DNA of 64,000 bases from Azolla caroliniana (GCA_043228905.1 JBHGNT010000007.1:1798001-1862000), one strand, 5' to 3'. Shown: positions 31,346-46,300, counted from the first letter of the stretch. The notes: generated by a model not told the origin, from the letters alone. A program made the numbers and translations.

Positions 31346-31432
<87 letters not shown>
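31346..31432. repeat. (CT)n followed by (AT)n microsatellite
   Basis: A pure CT run (31346-31404) passes directly into a pure AT run (31405-31432). Confidence 0.95.
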
Positions 31433-31436
<4 letters not shown>

Positions 31437-32608
31437 TCATATTTCTTCCATATTCAATTTGGATCACTTCATTACACATGTGGCATATACTTCGTGGATG
31501 CCTTCCAACAATTCTATACAAATGGGTGTATTCTTCATTGCAATATGCCAACACGGATATGTGATTAATATTCATAAACATTTTCAAATTTATTTTGTTT
31601 TACAATATTGACAAATTTAGAGAACATATTTTGTGCACCGTCATGAATGGGACACCTATATTATGATATGTTGTGCTTCTTTATAAGATTTAATGAAGTT
31701 TGGTATTTAAAATTACAGCCAAGGTAACAACTCAAAAGTAGAAAAAGCCTTTGATTATCATGTGATGAGAATTAAATAAATCACAAACATTGACAACAAT
31801 CAATGAGTTAACGTGTTATTAGATAATGACCTAATGTCACATTATTTAGTTATCTTTACACTTGGAAAGGTGTTGCATCCCACATGATACAATGGACTAT
31901 ACATTAGACAAGTAAACTTGACAGCCTTAATGTATGCTAGCTAAGATGTTTTACGTACAAGTCAAACTACCATGAATTATAATAATAGCAATATAATAGT
32001 TAAGTGATCAATCATTTTCACTCATTTTCTTGTTGATATTTCCCTCCTCCTTTTTCTTTCTTAGCTTTGCCACGAGCAAGAGCTATAGCTTAGAAATCTA
32101 TGATATTATATGTGCTATTAAACAAAACGGCGTGTTTTGTAAAACTTCGTGTATAATATTTGGAAGTGTCCATGTATCCTTCAAATCACTTTAGACATAA
32201 TATAAACAATTCAAAACCAAGTTAATTGGAAACCCCATTTTATTTGTTGACACATCCTTGCAAAACATGTATCAACACTAATCTTCACCACAATTTTATA
32301 CTAGTACTTCTAAATCTTCATGACTAATCTACATCAAGTATTTCTTAATGGGAGGCATCAATGTACACGATAAAGGGAACCAACGAAACGGGACACTTCT
32401 AAATGGATCAATGACACAACACATTCCTCATGTGATGGGGAAATCTCATTTTTGTAGGATTTACAAACTTTGCCACAACAATGAGTCCCTTTTTTTAACA
32501 TTGATGATTCATACATGCTTTGACATAACTTCACGCGCATCGAGACCAAAACACCTAACAAATCGTAAGTTGGTGCGTATTGCTTGCAATCCATCATCCC
32601 AGTTCGAC

Positions 32609-32646
<38 letters not shown>

Positions 32647-34679
32647 GAACAATTCATTAATGGCAAACTTACCTATGATGCGACATACCTCCTCAAAAGA
32701 AGATAAAGGTTGGTTTAAGCTTCTAAATATCTACAATTAAAATCTATAAATTGATCTTTTATTTGAAAAGGTGTGAAAGATATTACCTTTTATATATGGG
32801 AGGGGTTAAGACAAAGGACAAAACTGACTTTTACGATGCAACAACATATAAATATGAGCAAATCCTCGCGTGATTGAAACTTTAGCTCCAAAAAAGTAAG
32901 AGTGAAGGTGGCATTTGCTTAGAGAGGAATAACTAATAGAGGAATATACTCTTTTCATGAGGTTTGTATTTTTCTAAAGAAGAATGAATGGGCCATGATA
33001 ACAATAGTTGGACAATACAAACACATCTTTCAACTTCCACTCGATGTTCTGTTTCTTATTAGTGTTGTTCATGAAAGTAAACAATACCTCTTTAAACCAT
33101 CTATAAATTCAAGTACGTGGATGGGATGAACAACTAGATATATTGGGACTAATATAAGAAACATGGCTTCACTTCAAAATGGCATAAACAAACAACAATA
33201 GGATTATTTATGTCATTGTTTGATGTGGGGAGAACAAGCTTCTTCACATGAAGCCATTCAAGAAAATGAGACAAATGTTGTTAACTTCAACAAGACACAT
33301 GTTTCGTAGATTGCAAATATGTAATGACCTCTAATATGTCTTAGGACGCCTTAGAAATATTTTACACATTGTATAGAAATGTCATATTCCATTATGATTT
33401 CCTCTAATATTATAGAAACTAAGAAAAAGACAACATCTTGAAATTATTCAAGTTCATATTAACCTTATTTGTTCGTTGTAAAATCTAGTGCAACATGACT
33501 TGATGGGACGACTTCATATGACGGTGTCAATGTGTGAGTGTTTGAAAGGACCTATCAGGTCATACTTTTAATAATATGGTCTCTAGATCTTTTCTTATGT
33601 AAAGTAAAAAGCAAGAGATACTCACATGGGGCCCTTTGCTATTTCAGGCATTAGTATAATACAATGAAAGCAATTCTATGTCTAGGAGACCTTGCACTTA
33701 AAGAGGGGGATTGTCCTAAACTCTTAAATGCTCTTGTAATCTTCATACTTTCAATTAAGGTGTAATGGCTTACTATAACTAATTGATCACGACATCAACC
33801 GATCAATAAAAGAACTCTAGAAAGGATTTGTGGTTAACCTTTCAGTCATTCTAACAATATTAAGAATACAACAATACATTATGATAAACTTGACAAATCA
33901 CAAAGTGTGGTGATGAATTTTGGCAAATCGTTTAATCAATCATGTGATGAGGGGCAATTGAGATATGACACGAATCCAACAAAAAGATAGATATAAACAT
34001 TGAGACAATGAACGAACGATTGTGAACGAGTAAAGGTTCCCTAGCTCATGCAAACATTGACCACATTTTTGGACTTGCCAATCCATAAAATAGCCTTAAG
34101 GAAATCCCTACAACATCGTGATATTTCCTCTTAGTTTTCTACTCTTTTATGCATGAATAGGGAAGCCGAGCAAGCAAACGGATCTTTGAACAACAACATC
34201 GACTGGTGATCGCCATAAGAAGGGCATAAAAATAAAAATTTACTGAAAGGTAATGATAAGTCTTTCACGTAGCTATGTTGAAATGCTTTTTTTTCACATA
34301 ACTTCCAAGTGTTCCACAGGTTTACCTAGGGGAAAAAAGAAGAAACCATTGGAGAAGGTAGGCTTTAGAAGAACCATGACTACCAGCCAACCCCTTCATG
34401 TAATGGGGAATGTAAACTGGGATTTCTCGGATAATGCCTAGGTAGGACCCTGGGATTTTGGGAAATAGAAGAGGGAATGAATTGTTCCATCATTTTCCGG
34501 CCGGACAATTTGGCCGGGAAATGGTGACAACAAAAGAGTGGGAACATGGGGAGCCCAAAAAACCACTCTTTGTTACCACTCAAAGAGACCTAGGTATAAC
34601 ATACATACATACATATTGATATATATATATATATGCATAAATAAATAAATATATTATAATTTATATATACATATATGTA
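31433..34679. other. AT-rich intergenic DNA with a (GT)n tract
   Basis: I see no gene. A pure GT microsatellite lies at 32611-32644. Other open frames are short and unsupported. Confidence 0.5.
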
Positions 34680-34890
34680 TATGTAAACAAATAAAATAAA
34701 TAAATAAAAATCGCATAAATAAATTTCATAAATAAATATGTAAATATAGTAGGCACATAAAAAGGAAATAAATAAATAAATAAATTTAAATACATAAACA
34801 AATTTAATAAAAAACTAAATAAATAAATAGATAAATAAGTAAAAATAAAATAGAAATAGAAATAATATATATATATATATATATATAAAT
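34680..34890. repeat. (AAAT)n-rich block and (AT)n upstream of CSLC
   Basis: Imperfect aaataaat repeats (34680-34860) end in a pure AT run (34865-34887), about 410 bp before the CSLC start codon. It probably marks the upstream promoter limit. The AT run could act as a TATA-like element for a transcript starting near 34920, where CT-rich leader sequence begins. Confidence 0.6.
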
Positions 34891-35294
34891 GAAGGTGCAG
34901 AGAGCCATTTCCTTTGTTTCTTTCTTTGTTCGACTCCCCCTTCCCTTTCTCTTCTTCGTTTTGGGCCCTTGTCTGATTTTCCATGCCTCCTCTGTTCTCT
35001 TCTTTTAAACCCTAATTTGGGTCCATTTAAAAAAAAATAAAAAAAATCATCCGTCATTGCTTAAATCTTTTTCTTTTCTTTCAATCCGTCGCAACTGTTA
35101 TTACAGTTTGAAGGAGGAGGCGGAGGATAATGCGAAGAAGGGACCGCGCTCTGTTCTGATTAGTTATTTGCTTCACTTGATTCACAACTCATTTTAATAC
35201 AGGTAAAAAAAGAAGAAGTTCCCATTGCAACTGTTATACTTATATCATGCTTCCAAGCTTGATGAAATAGTGGAAAGCTCAGACCCACACTGTG

Positions 35295-36514
35295 ATGAAA
35301 ATGGAGAAACCTAACAATTGGGATATGCTAGAGCTCGGAAACCCTATTTGTGATCAACACGTTGTAAGCTCTAAAACTCATGAATTTACCATGGGTCTCG
35401 GAAACCCTAAAAGTGATGAATTTATGGTGGGTCTTGGAAAGCCTAATTTGGATGAATATCATCTTGCTGGTGAGAAAAGTAAAGGAAAGAATGCCAAACA
35501 ACTCACATGGCTAATACTTCTTAAAGCTCATCGAGTAGCTACTTTGTTAGCTTGGATGTTTCAAGGATTATGTAGCTTAATATCTACTATCAAGAAACGC
35601 CTTATATTCAAACAAGGTATTGAAGAAAGACCTCAGAAAGGAAAGCTTTTGAATATGATAAAAGGTCTCTTAGCCTTTGCTATTGCAATGCTTGGATTTG
35701 AACTCATTGCCTACATGAAAGGATGGCATTATTTCACATCATCCACTCATTTACTACACATTCCGGGGTCGGACGATGTGATTGGGCTTCTTCAATCGAT
35801 TTATTTGGGGTGGATTTACATACGAGAAATGTACATCGCTCCACCATTGCAATCATTGGCCAACATTTGCATTGTTTTGTTCCTGATCCAATCATTGGAT
35901 CGAGTCACACAATGCCTCGGATGTGTGTGGATTAAGTTTAAGAATATAAAGCCAATTGCAAAGGTTCAATCTTTGGACATTGAAGATGCAGAGCACCCTG
36001 ATGCCGGGTACCCGATGGTTTTGATTCAGATACCCATGTGCAATGAGAAAGAGGTATTTATATTATGGTTATTAATTTTCACTCTAAGGACTTTTAGATC
36101 TATCCCGTTATTTAATTTTAAATGGTCTTACTTTGGTTATGATGCTCTATATGGAAGTATCTGTATATAGCACCTTGGTTCCCTCGATGTAAGAAATATC
36201 TCGTGTTGTGGATTCAACACAATTAGGGACTCTCTCTTTCTATCTGCATTTGGGCTGTACCCGAGTGGTTTAAGAGAATTTTTGACTGACCCATGCACGT
36301 AAGTTCAAATCTCATTCAATGCAAACTTAACTAGATATCACTGCAGAATGTAGGGGTTAAACTCATGAACTTATGGTCTTTGCCAGACATCATTACCAAC
36401 TGATCTTCAACCATGTGGGCTCTATCCCTCTTTCTTCATTTATCAATGCTGAGCACACTACATGAAAATGTCTGACTTTGACCCCATAGGTCATATTTGT
36501 ATAGTCCGATAATA

Positions 36515-36569
<55 letters not shown>

Positions 36570-39500
36570 ATGTTTCTTCAACATATCATACATGTAGCCT
36601 GGTCTTTAAACGTTTCTAGTCTTCAGAGAGGTACCCTGACATGCAGATAATTTCATATATTAAATTATTGTGGGATTTCGGCCAAGTTATTGGATCCAGC
36701 TATCTTCCCTCTTAAAAAAGGACTTTTGGTTCTTTATTAGTTTTTCTTTATGTAGAAAGAATGAAGGATATGTTAATGTCTCGTAAGAATCTAAAATGAC
36801 CAATGAAACTGAACAAGCGATTACATCTGAAAATGTTGTCTCATCTTGTAGGTAGGCATAGAGATTAGATTCTTTCTCTCACAAGGAGGCCCGTTTTGAC
36901 TTATGGGACCAAATAAACACATCATCTTGTATGTGACTCCTTCTAAGAAAGGGGGTTACTACTCTTAGTAAAAATTCTCTATGTGAAAATAATGCATGCG
37001 CATATGTGCTCAACTGTCTTGGTGGAGATTTGAACATGACACTTAAATTATCATGACCATCTAACAAGTCATCACTATATGCTGAGCATGTGAGAATAAA
37101 TGATTCATTCTCCACTAGTTTTGCATTTCACATCTTCATATTTCAGTGATTATGCCATGATGCTTCCTCAACACCTAACTTGTGTGAGCAAGCTCGAAGA
37201 AGTGTAAGGGATCTTCAAAAGCCAATGCTCATTGTGGTTGTAAGATGCAGTTGGCATTCATATCTTGTGTAGGTAGGTGCCAACATTGAGGTTAACGTTT
37301 GCAATGTAATATTCCAATTGACAGTTTAGCACCTTGTCATGTTATCCTTAGTGCGTCTTGTAATCTATCCTTGATGATCACATTCTTCATAGCATCACCT
37401 GAGAGCTCTAATAGGTCTTCTATTACCCGATCTTTAAACCATATTAGAGTGTCAAGAACCTAATGCAATGAAAGGATTCTGTTTTTTGTATGTTGCATCC
37501 TATGTTTAGTATGTCTTGGCAATCTGTGATCAGGCATATTATTGGCCTTTGCTATATAATTTTATGCTCTTTGCATGGCTAGCACAGAAGACCAGCACAA
37601 CCCATTGAACCACACAATGTCATCTAGTAAACTATACGAGAGTAAACCAAATCTTGACCTACGAAACTCAAAAGACAATACAATTAGAGCGATTTCCCCC
37701 CATAAAGAAATGGGGATTTGAGTTTTTGTTCGATTGTCTTTCTATGTGGAAACCATTTCATACATTCAACCTCTAAATTCTGAACATTTTTTGTGAAGTT
37801 AATATAAATGCCCTGTTTTCTTAATCATAAAAAGGTCCTACCTTATGATGGTTACATATGTGTAGGTTTATCAGCAATCAATTGGCGCTGTTGTCCAACT
37901 AGATTGGCCAAGAGATAAAATGCTTGTGCAAATATTGGATGATTCGGATGACAAGGAGACGCAGATGCTTATTAGAGAGGAGGTACAAAAATGGCAGGCA
38001 AAGGGCATTAAGATTATATATAGACACCGTTTGCTTCGGACGGGTTACAAAGCAGGAAACCTAAAATCAGCTATGAGTTGTGACTATGTCAAAGACTATG
38101 AATTTGTCACTATCTTTGATGCGGATTTCCAACCTCAGTCAGATTTCCTTAAGAAGACCATCATACATTTTAAGGTACTACTCTTTTGTGAAGTTGTTTT
38201 TTGCCTCTTAATTATAATCACTGGTGATATATCTTAACAATAGTAATAAAATTCTGTTGCTTATCTTGTCAATGCTAACTTTTTAAATGTAAACCAATCA
38301 AGGTTTTAAACACCATTTATGTAAAAACTTTATACCTGTGCAAATATTTGTAAAATAGGGTGTATTCCAATGATATCTCGTAAATGTTTGTAGGACAATG
38401 AAGATCTAGCTTTGGTCCAAGCTCGGTGGACATTTGTGAATAAGGATGAAAATCTTCTTACAAGGCTACAAGACATCAACTTATCCTATCATTTTGAAGT
38501 TGAGCAGCAGGTGAATGGAGTCTTCCTCAACTTCTTTGGCTTTAATGGTACAGCGGGTGTTTGGAGGATAAAGGCGCTTGAGGAAAGTGGAGGGTGGTTA
38601 GAGCGCACAACCGTTGAGGATATGGACATTGCTGTTCGGGCACACTTACATGGATGGAAATTTATCTTTCTTAATGATGTGAAGGTATTCTTTGCATATG
38701 TGATTTTATGGGAACATGCTTTGTTGAATCGACTTGTCAATGTATTTTTTGTATATAAAATGTCATTTGAATTTGTGTTTGTTTCCAATATGAAGTCTCT
38801 TATGAATTCTATCTATTACTTTGCAAGTGGGTAATTTCGTGGTTTGTTTCCTGAGAAATATCCTTTTACTGCAGTGTAATTGTGAGGTGCCAGAGAGCTA
38901 TGAGGCATTCAGAAAGCAGCAACATCGATGGCATTCTGGTCCGATGCAGCTATTTAGGCTGTGTTTTATGGACATTATAACCGCAAAGGTAATATCTTAT
39001 TCCTCATTTTCTGTGTAAAGAGATGCTGTTGCCTTTAGGTTATGATTCTCTTGGCCTTATATATCAGGCCCCTTTCCTTACAGCCATTGGTCAGGAGCTC
39101 AAGTCCCGCACCAATCAAACTTTAGTTGACATAGTTGCTAACCTTAGGGCTGTAGAAAACGAATTTGTTGTAAAAACCACTCTTTAGGAGAAAAGCACAT
39201 GATCTCAAATAATTTTTTATTTATTTTTATAACATGATGCGATATCATACCTACTGTTTGAGAATTCAGCCCAACAACCATAAGGTTTTGAGCATTAGTA
39301 TTACCACTATACCATCATGTTTATCTATACAATTTCTTAGATTAATTGGTGGGGTTATCTGTAACCATCTTTTATGATCATGTAAGGGGCAATGAAGTCT
39401 CTTATATGATGTATAAAGGACAATGAAATCTCTTGTATGATGTTCAAAGGGAACTAAAGTCTCGTATATGATATATAAAGGGCAATGCATAAACATTGTA

Positions 39501-40196
39501 CTTTTGCACTTATGTCTTCTTAACATTTAGATGTCCATTTGTGTGCAGATCTCGATTTGGAAGAAGTCAAACTTGATCTTTCTTTTTTTCCTTCTACGCA
39601 AGCTTATCCTTCCATTCTACTCTTTCACACTCTTCTGCATTATTCTCCCCTTAACAATGTTTGTCCCAGAAGCTCATCTTCCTGCATGGGTAATATGCTA
39701 TGTTCCGGCTGCCATGTCTTTGATGAACATTGCTCCCGCTCCAAAGTCATTTCCCTTCATTGTGCCATACCTTCTATTTGAAAACACAATGTCAGTCACA
39801 AAGTTTCATGCCATGATATCTGGACTCTTTCAGCTTGGAAGTGCATATGAATGGGTGGTAACAAAGAAAGTTGGCCGAGCTTCTGAAACCGATTTAGTTG
39901 CTCTTGTTGAAAAAGAAGAGAAATCTGAGCACAACAAACTTTCTCGTGGATTGTCCGAGTCTGGACTCAACACCTTGTCCAAAGCCAAAGATGACAACGA
40001 GGAAATGGCGCTAAAACCTCGGAGAAAGAGAGTAAACCAAGTGTATAAAAAAGAGCTCGCATTGGCTTTCCTTCTCTTGGTCGCCGCGCTAAGAAGCTTG
40101 CTCTCTGTCCAAGGTGTACATTTCTACTTTTTGCTTTTCCAAGGGGTTTCGTTCCTCTTAGTTGGCCTTGATTTGATTGGTGAGCAAGTGAGTTGA
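35295..40196 (+). CDS. CSLC: Cellulose synthase-like protein C (xyloglucan beta-1,4-glucan synthase), 5 exons
   Basis: Exons: 35295-36053, 37866-38174, 38394-38684, 38875-38988 and 39549-40196. All junctions are GT-AG and phase 0; the product is about 706 aa, close to the usual CSLC length. It belongs to GT2 and in plants makes the glucan backbone of xyloglucan in the Golgi. Two membrane helices precede the catalytic domain (about residues 120-215). Catalytic motifs are DDSDD (about 278), DAD in FDADF (about 338), ED in TVEDMD (about 431) and QQHRW (about 468). Four C-terminal helices follow, starting in exon 5 ([15 protein letters not shown] and later). I use ATG 35295, the first Met. The N-terminus has a short repeat ([24 protein letters not shown]) that I do not know from other CSLC proteins. 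Intron 1 is long (1812 bp) and holds a tRNA-like relic. The subfamily number cannot be set by eye. Confidence 0.95.
36249..36330 (+). repeat. tRNA-like SINE relic in CSLC intron 1
   Basis: gggctgtacccgagtggttt resembles the 5' part and A box of a Ser/Leu-type tRNA. About 45 bases on, agttcaaatctcattc resembles a B box. The anticodon arm is not recognisable. A second, antisense-looking remnant (ggggttaaactcatgaac) follows near 36353. Confidence 0.45.
36519..36570. repeat. (CT)n-(CA)n compound microsatellite in CSLC intron 1
   Basis: A pure CT run changes directly to a pure CA run. Confidence 0.9.
39375..39490. repeat. Minisatellite in CSLC intron 4
   Basis: Three to four degenerate units of about 35 bp share the pattern gatgtataaagg, then caatgaaatctct. 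Confidence 0.65.
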
Positions 40197-43100
40197 TTTT
40201 GTTTTCTCATAAAAATGTACACAGTAGTTTTCAAAATACATTCTGGCAGCCTTCCATTAGTGGAATCAAATTGCTTTGGGCTGATAAAATCCATATATTA
40301 GTCTACAATAACCAAATTGGGCCCTCAGTGACAAGCTTCATTATGTATACTTCACATGGCTGAGATATTATTCATTATTTTTCAAACTTTATGACATAAC
40401 TTCAATGGATGAGGAAGGACAAACAAACTGTGTTTCTTCTTTTCTTCCGTGCGACTTTATTTCCTTATATTCATTCTCCCCTCTTGGCTAGTGTCATATT
40501 GACTCTTGCGGCAATTGTATTATGGGCATTACATTTATTGCAAAAGAAAATCTCTTTTGGTCCAATTGGGCCACTCCTGATATGTGAAGACCTTTTTCTA
40601 ATGAAGGCTGCTACTCTGCTTTCCCAATATATGTGCATTCTTTTGGAAGCTCATTCAAAGAGCAAGGATGGAAGAAAAATATGTGCTTAGGCTTTGCTGT
40701 TTGTGTTTCTAATATTAATATATGTTCAGGAAGCAGATCCCGATTCTCTAGTCTGTAGTGAAAATAAATATTTACCAATTGAAGGATAATTTCACCAATT
40801 ATGGCTTTGTTTCCCAATTGAAGAAATATTTACCAATTGGAGTTTATTTTCACCAAATATTTACCCTAGTCTGGCATTTTGATTATATGATTTATTGTAG
40901 TTGATTTACGTATAATATTATTTGTAGCTTCATTGCAATCTTCCCCATCTTTCTTAAAATATTTATGCTGTTTGGAATGTACTTGTGTATATCTTTCTCT
41001 CTCCTCTCTTCTTTTGTATACACATAACACACACATTTCTTATTTAATTCCATTGTATGGATAGATTTCATCTTCCAAAGAACTATCTAATCTAGTTCTT
41101 CACAACTAACACTTATTCCTACATGTCACAGTTCATTATGGGTTTGTCCCAAGTTTTAAAATAACCAGTTTCCCACATCCTAGTTGTATACCTTTAGAAT
41201 TGGCTCCTAAGGTTATGACCACAACAACTATAGTAACAATTGAATTTAGTATGAAAGGACGCATTGAAGCTTTTGGAAAATTGCAAAGAGATTAAACCTT
41301 ACATTTATAACACTCACCTCATTTCGTCATTTGTTTGGGCAAATTCTAGTATAACAAGTTTCCAACATCCTACCATGAAGTTATTAAAATTTACCTTTAG
41401 AATTGGCTCCTACGATAATGCCCATAACAACTATGATAGAAAGTCAACTTAATTTGTGAGGAACTACGATGGAAAATTGTTGAGAGATGAAGGCACAACC
41501 TCATTGTGTCACTTGTTTGGCCAATTGTTAGAGAGAGAGAGAGAAAATAATGATGTATGGAGTAATAGAGAGGTGAGAAAGTTGGTCTCAAACCCAAGAC
41601 CTAGGATAAAAAAAACCTACCAAAAAATATATTAATCAAGATGTGGATGATTATAATGAAGCTAAAATAGACATTAAAGTAAATCAATTATAATCAAGAT
41701 TTTATACAAAAGAGGAGGCTTGGCTTAAATGGAACTTTAATGGAAGTCCATATAGAAATTTGGAATAATGATTGAATGGGAGAGAGTGGGATATCAAAGG
41801 TATTTGTTCATTCAATGCACAGGAATTTAAAACATACAAGGGGTGTGGAACTTGGGTAAGCTTGTTATCTCAATAGTAATGACACCATTAGATACAACAT
41901 TATAACCATAATCAGACAATACGTCATAAAACCACCAATCATTTTACCCCAAAAATAACAAGAGGCAACCCATCTCATCATCGACGATCGTTTCAATATG
42001 ATATGTTACAAAAGGTCCTGATTTTATCGATTGTTCCAAAACATTCGGCCGTTCACTTTGCAACACCCTAAAAGTTTGCATGACCATGCATCCATAAGGT
42101 CCAAGAATAATTATGAACCACAGTTTAAGTTGGTTTTGTACCAATAGAGGCATACAAAAGATTGTTATGAACGATCTAAAAGTGTACCTAATTTTGCCTT
42201 CTACAATCTTTTGTATCCATTTTCTCGAGTATTGTTATGGCACCATTAACTTAGCCAATGTCAGAACCCATTGTTGTGTTAGAAACTTTATCCCCAATTT
42301 TGGTTAATTTCTAAAGGTGTAACATAAAGATCAATAGAAGGTTTGAAATGAAAGCCCAAATAAACCGATGTGAAATTTGAACCATTAAGCACACAAGACC
42401 AATTATTCTCTCAGTATACTCTCCTGATTACAATTTCAAATTCGAAATCTTGAAAGATGCTCATTGAACTACTACATTGTTTCAGCAGATTCAAGAATAC
42501 TGATTACATTCAGGACATCTAGATTCAAAAGGACAAACTCTCCAAGAACCATACATCTTATAGATGTTATGGAGTTACAATAATTATCTATATTATGCGT
42601 ATTATCAAAAGAGAGTTTCACAAGCATCTAAATCATCTAGCTCTTTACTTTTAACAGATTTAGTGTTGCAAATAAAGATAACAGTTAATTGCATTTTGTA
42701 TTAGGAAAACGTTTTACTTCTGCTATATGAACTGTGAGAAGTTCTACTATTATTTCTTTGTTTCCTACGTGCATTTATCAACTGTGAGAAGTCCCGACAG
42801 TCTACTTGCTAGAGTACAGTCTCTTGTAACCTGGACTCTCCTTGTTCAATCGGTTGTTTTGATTGCTTAAGACTGTCTTGTGGGGTGGGTTGAACATGGA
42901 GCCAACCAATCTATGCTTTCATAAAATCTAAAAACAAAAGAATATCTCGTCGACCACATTAAACAAACGGTCTCAGTACAACACAATCTGATTAGGAAAT
43001 CTCACAAATATACATATAAAAACCATCATTTAGGGTTCAAGAGACTTTGTATGTTGGTATATCTCAATACCATATCTTAGGAGCTTCAGCATCTTGAACT

Positions 43101-43319
43101 ACAAAATGATGGGATGTTCACATGTTAATATACATGTAGACCATTCTCATAAAATGCTTATTGAAGGATGCCACCACTACATCCAGAGACATTAGCTGAT
43201 AAATTTGATAGCCAGATGTTTGCCAATAAACTTAGAAAGAATATACTGAATACAGAGTAAAAAGTACTGCTACCACAACTCCTGATCATCCAAATATCGG
43301 AGATCTGACATGAGCATTT
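40197..43319. other. CSLC 3' flank and spacer between convergent genes
   Basis: I see no gene between the convergent CSLC and PUB42-like coding ends. It holds a tandem duplication with a period of about 190 bp (from 41161 ataaccagtttcccacatcc, repeated from 41351 ataacaagtttccaacatcc). Clusters of ttaccaattg words occur near 40775-40860. 3' UTRs and poly(A) sites must lie at both ends but cannot be placed. Confidence 0.5.
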
Positions 43320-46300
43320 TTATTTAACTTTCTGGAAGACACCCGAAAAAGTAGGTATCTTATTGAGTAGTTTCAATGCCTCTTCAGCTTTCTTCCGTGT
43401 GTTAGGGTTACCATATTTGAAGGCTTCTACCAATGCTGTATGCATATTGGCATCATTCGAGATGGTACGTGCCATGTCATCATTTTGCAAAATACGCTCC
43501 ACTACAGTAACCGCATGCTGCCGGAGTAGCTCCGTTTTGTGCTCTCTCATGATAGTCAGGATGGGTTTGATAGCATCTGAACTACTCAAAATTCCAATGC
43601 CCCCTTCAAGGTCGTTTGCATCCACTACTAAAGTTGAAAGAGCTTTTAGAGATGCTTCAACTACCCCCACATTTGGATGATCAAGGCACGATACAAGCGG
43701 GCGCACAGCCTGAGCATCAACAAGGCAGAATGTTTCCTTTGCAGAGCATAACCCTGAATGAACACTACATAATCCTGGTGGTTTTTCTGGTTTACTTTGG
43801 AACCATGAACAACACCCCTGTTTTATTTTTATTTCAGGAACCACAGATAGCCTCTTTGAATAAACTGATAGATTTCCTAATGCTATGGCGCTGAATTGTT
43901 GAACCTCATCTAAACCACCTGTTTTCAGAAGGTTTGTGAAAACATATGTGAGGTTGTAATCTTGGGCGAGTTGTACCAGATCTGTTTTACCATCAGATAT
44001 ATAAGTAAACCTTAACAGAACTCCCACCAAGCCTACCTTATAGTCACTTATGAATCGCCCTGCACCTATTCGGACAACTCCTTGGCGCAAATCATCAAGT
44101 TTTTTTATAATAATCGGCAATGCTCCTTGATCCAATAAAGCACGAGTTAAATGCACATCTTCGATCGGAAGCTTTGCCATTAGCCTTGATGCAGTTGCTT
44201 GCTCTTCACTGACACCATCCATTTCAAGCAGCTTTACCATAGTGTTTAACTGACCCATGGCAGAACGAAGGCCATCAGAAATCTCTTGTCTCATACGATC
44301 ACAAAGATGATACAACAACTTAATTGAGTTTGCTCGCAACTCTTTCTGTGGCACATCTAGAAACTGTATCAGGCTCAACATAGCACCTGAACTTTTTATC
44401 GCCACCACTACTCTATCAGCAGCTAAAGAAGAAGACGCAAGAGCCACTAGGACTTGAAGAAGCTTCGCCTCAATGGTAGGGCCAGTATTGCAAACCAAAT
44501 GTAGTAGATTATGCAAGATAGGTTCTGAAATAAGAGTATTGCCATCGCCATCTACCTTAACATCTTCCAAGTCCACACCTGAGCTTACTACATTAGCAAG
44601 GATTGTGGCTGAAACTTCTTTAAGTTTCATAGGTAGCTGATTCACGCCCACTACAAATAGATCCTTTACTAATGGACCAAGAACACCTGCTTTAGCCAAA
44701 ACTTGCCCATTGCTCTCAAGCTCCGAAAGTTGTCTTAGGCACTTCAATGCAGCCTCTCTACTTGCCATATAACCACCCTCAAGCATTCCTACTAATGCTT
44801 TTCCTCCCACTTCTGCGGCGTTAGCTTTTCCTTCCTTACTCAGCACTAAATCACAAAGCAAGGTGGCCATCTCCAGGCGAGTTTCTTCACCACCTATTTG
44901 TATAAAAAAGGTAACTTTTAGACCTTTGTATTCTATATAGTTCTTCCTCATTTAGTGAATACAGTGAAGTGAAATCTCAATTTTTGGAAGCATATTTAGA
45001 ATCTGATACTTTGGAATGACCATTATTTTGGTTATTCTCAAGTCACGAAAATAGAAATGAGCAAAGACAATTGTTATTCCAACGTCTAACAAATACTAGA
45101 TCCTAACATCTTAGTAACCAAGGAGGAATACAGGAATGTTCATTACCAATGTTGGCTCTTTCTTTTTCTGTTGACTAATGCTTCTGTGACATTTTTAATG
45201 ACAATATCTGAGAGAGTGTTTCAGATAAGTATTTGTATTGGCACAAAGGACAGACGGTTTTTCAGTGATTTTCTGGAAGAATAAAGGTATGAATGCAAAC
45301 ATACATATTGTGAGCAGAACAAAAGAAGAAAGAGAAAGCTTGTAATAGAGACGGGAATACAGAAAGTTGGCTCTCTACAGTGAATGAGATGATTTAGACT
45401 AATAATTACAGAAGGCTATACAGGTCTTCTACTTATATCAATAACAACCAGAAATCAAAACTATATGAACTTGTCTGTAGTTCATCCATCCATATAACTT
45501 AAGTCACTTCATAAAATCTATTAACCGCCAACTTCATCGCATGTCTTCCGCCTAGATAGTTGGATTGGGACAGTGTATTCACAAGTGATTGTTTACAAGA
45601 CAACAACCCCTCAAGCAATTATGGCCCAAACCAAATTTCCACCACAACCTTGATACCAGAGACTTTGTGAAAAGGATATACAAACAGTGCTCCATCATAG
45701 TGGTCCGTAATTTCTACATGTTTTCATGTTGAGATGGTAGATCAGATTCCTTGTGATGTACCTCTACTGACATATCCACTTTTATAAGTTCCTGCTTCAT
45801 TGGAACTTCTAGTTCCTGTAGAATTCTCTGAACTAGTACTGCTTCAGATTTCAAGAAACAATGAACCAAGATCCAAATAACAAACAAGATATAGGCATTC
45901 CAAAACAATAAGATGAGATGTCCACAGAGCGAAGGTGCAGATTTCATGCAAGATGATTCAAATTTCAATATTATGATTCTTGAAAAGGGAAGGGGAAAAC
46001 AGATGCAAGCCTAAAACTATCACTCGGCAAACACATGCAATATTTTCTTTTCAATGGACCAGTTCAGTAAAAAGATCATGGGTTCATTCTCAAAAAAGAG
46101 AACCAACAAACCAAGTTTTAATCAAAAGCCAAAATTTCACAGAGAATTGCTACTCACCAAAATTTAATGAACAACGTATGCCATGTATTAGTTAGATATT
46201 ACAGCGTTTAATGTCGCATACATTAGCACTTCCCTAAAGCTTATGAGAGCATTCATGGACAGATCGACTCATGTTATACCTCTCCCACATATGTACTATT

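Noticed and set aside
45714-45968. 84-codon minus-strand frame between PUB42-like exons 2 and 3
   Set aside because: It lies inside the intron bounded by good GT-AG sites with matching phase and adds no ARM or U-box sequence.
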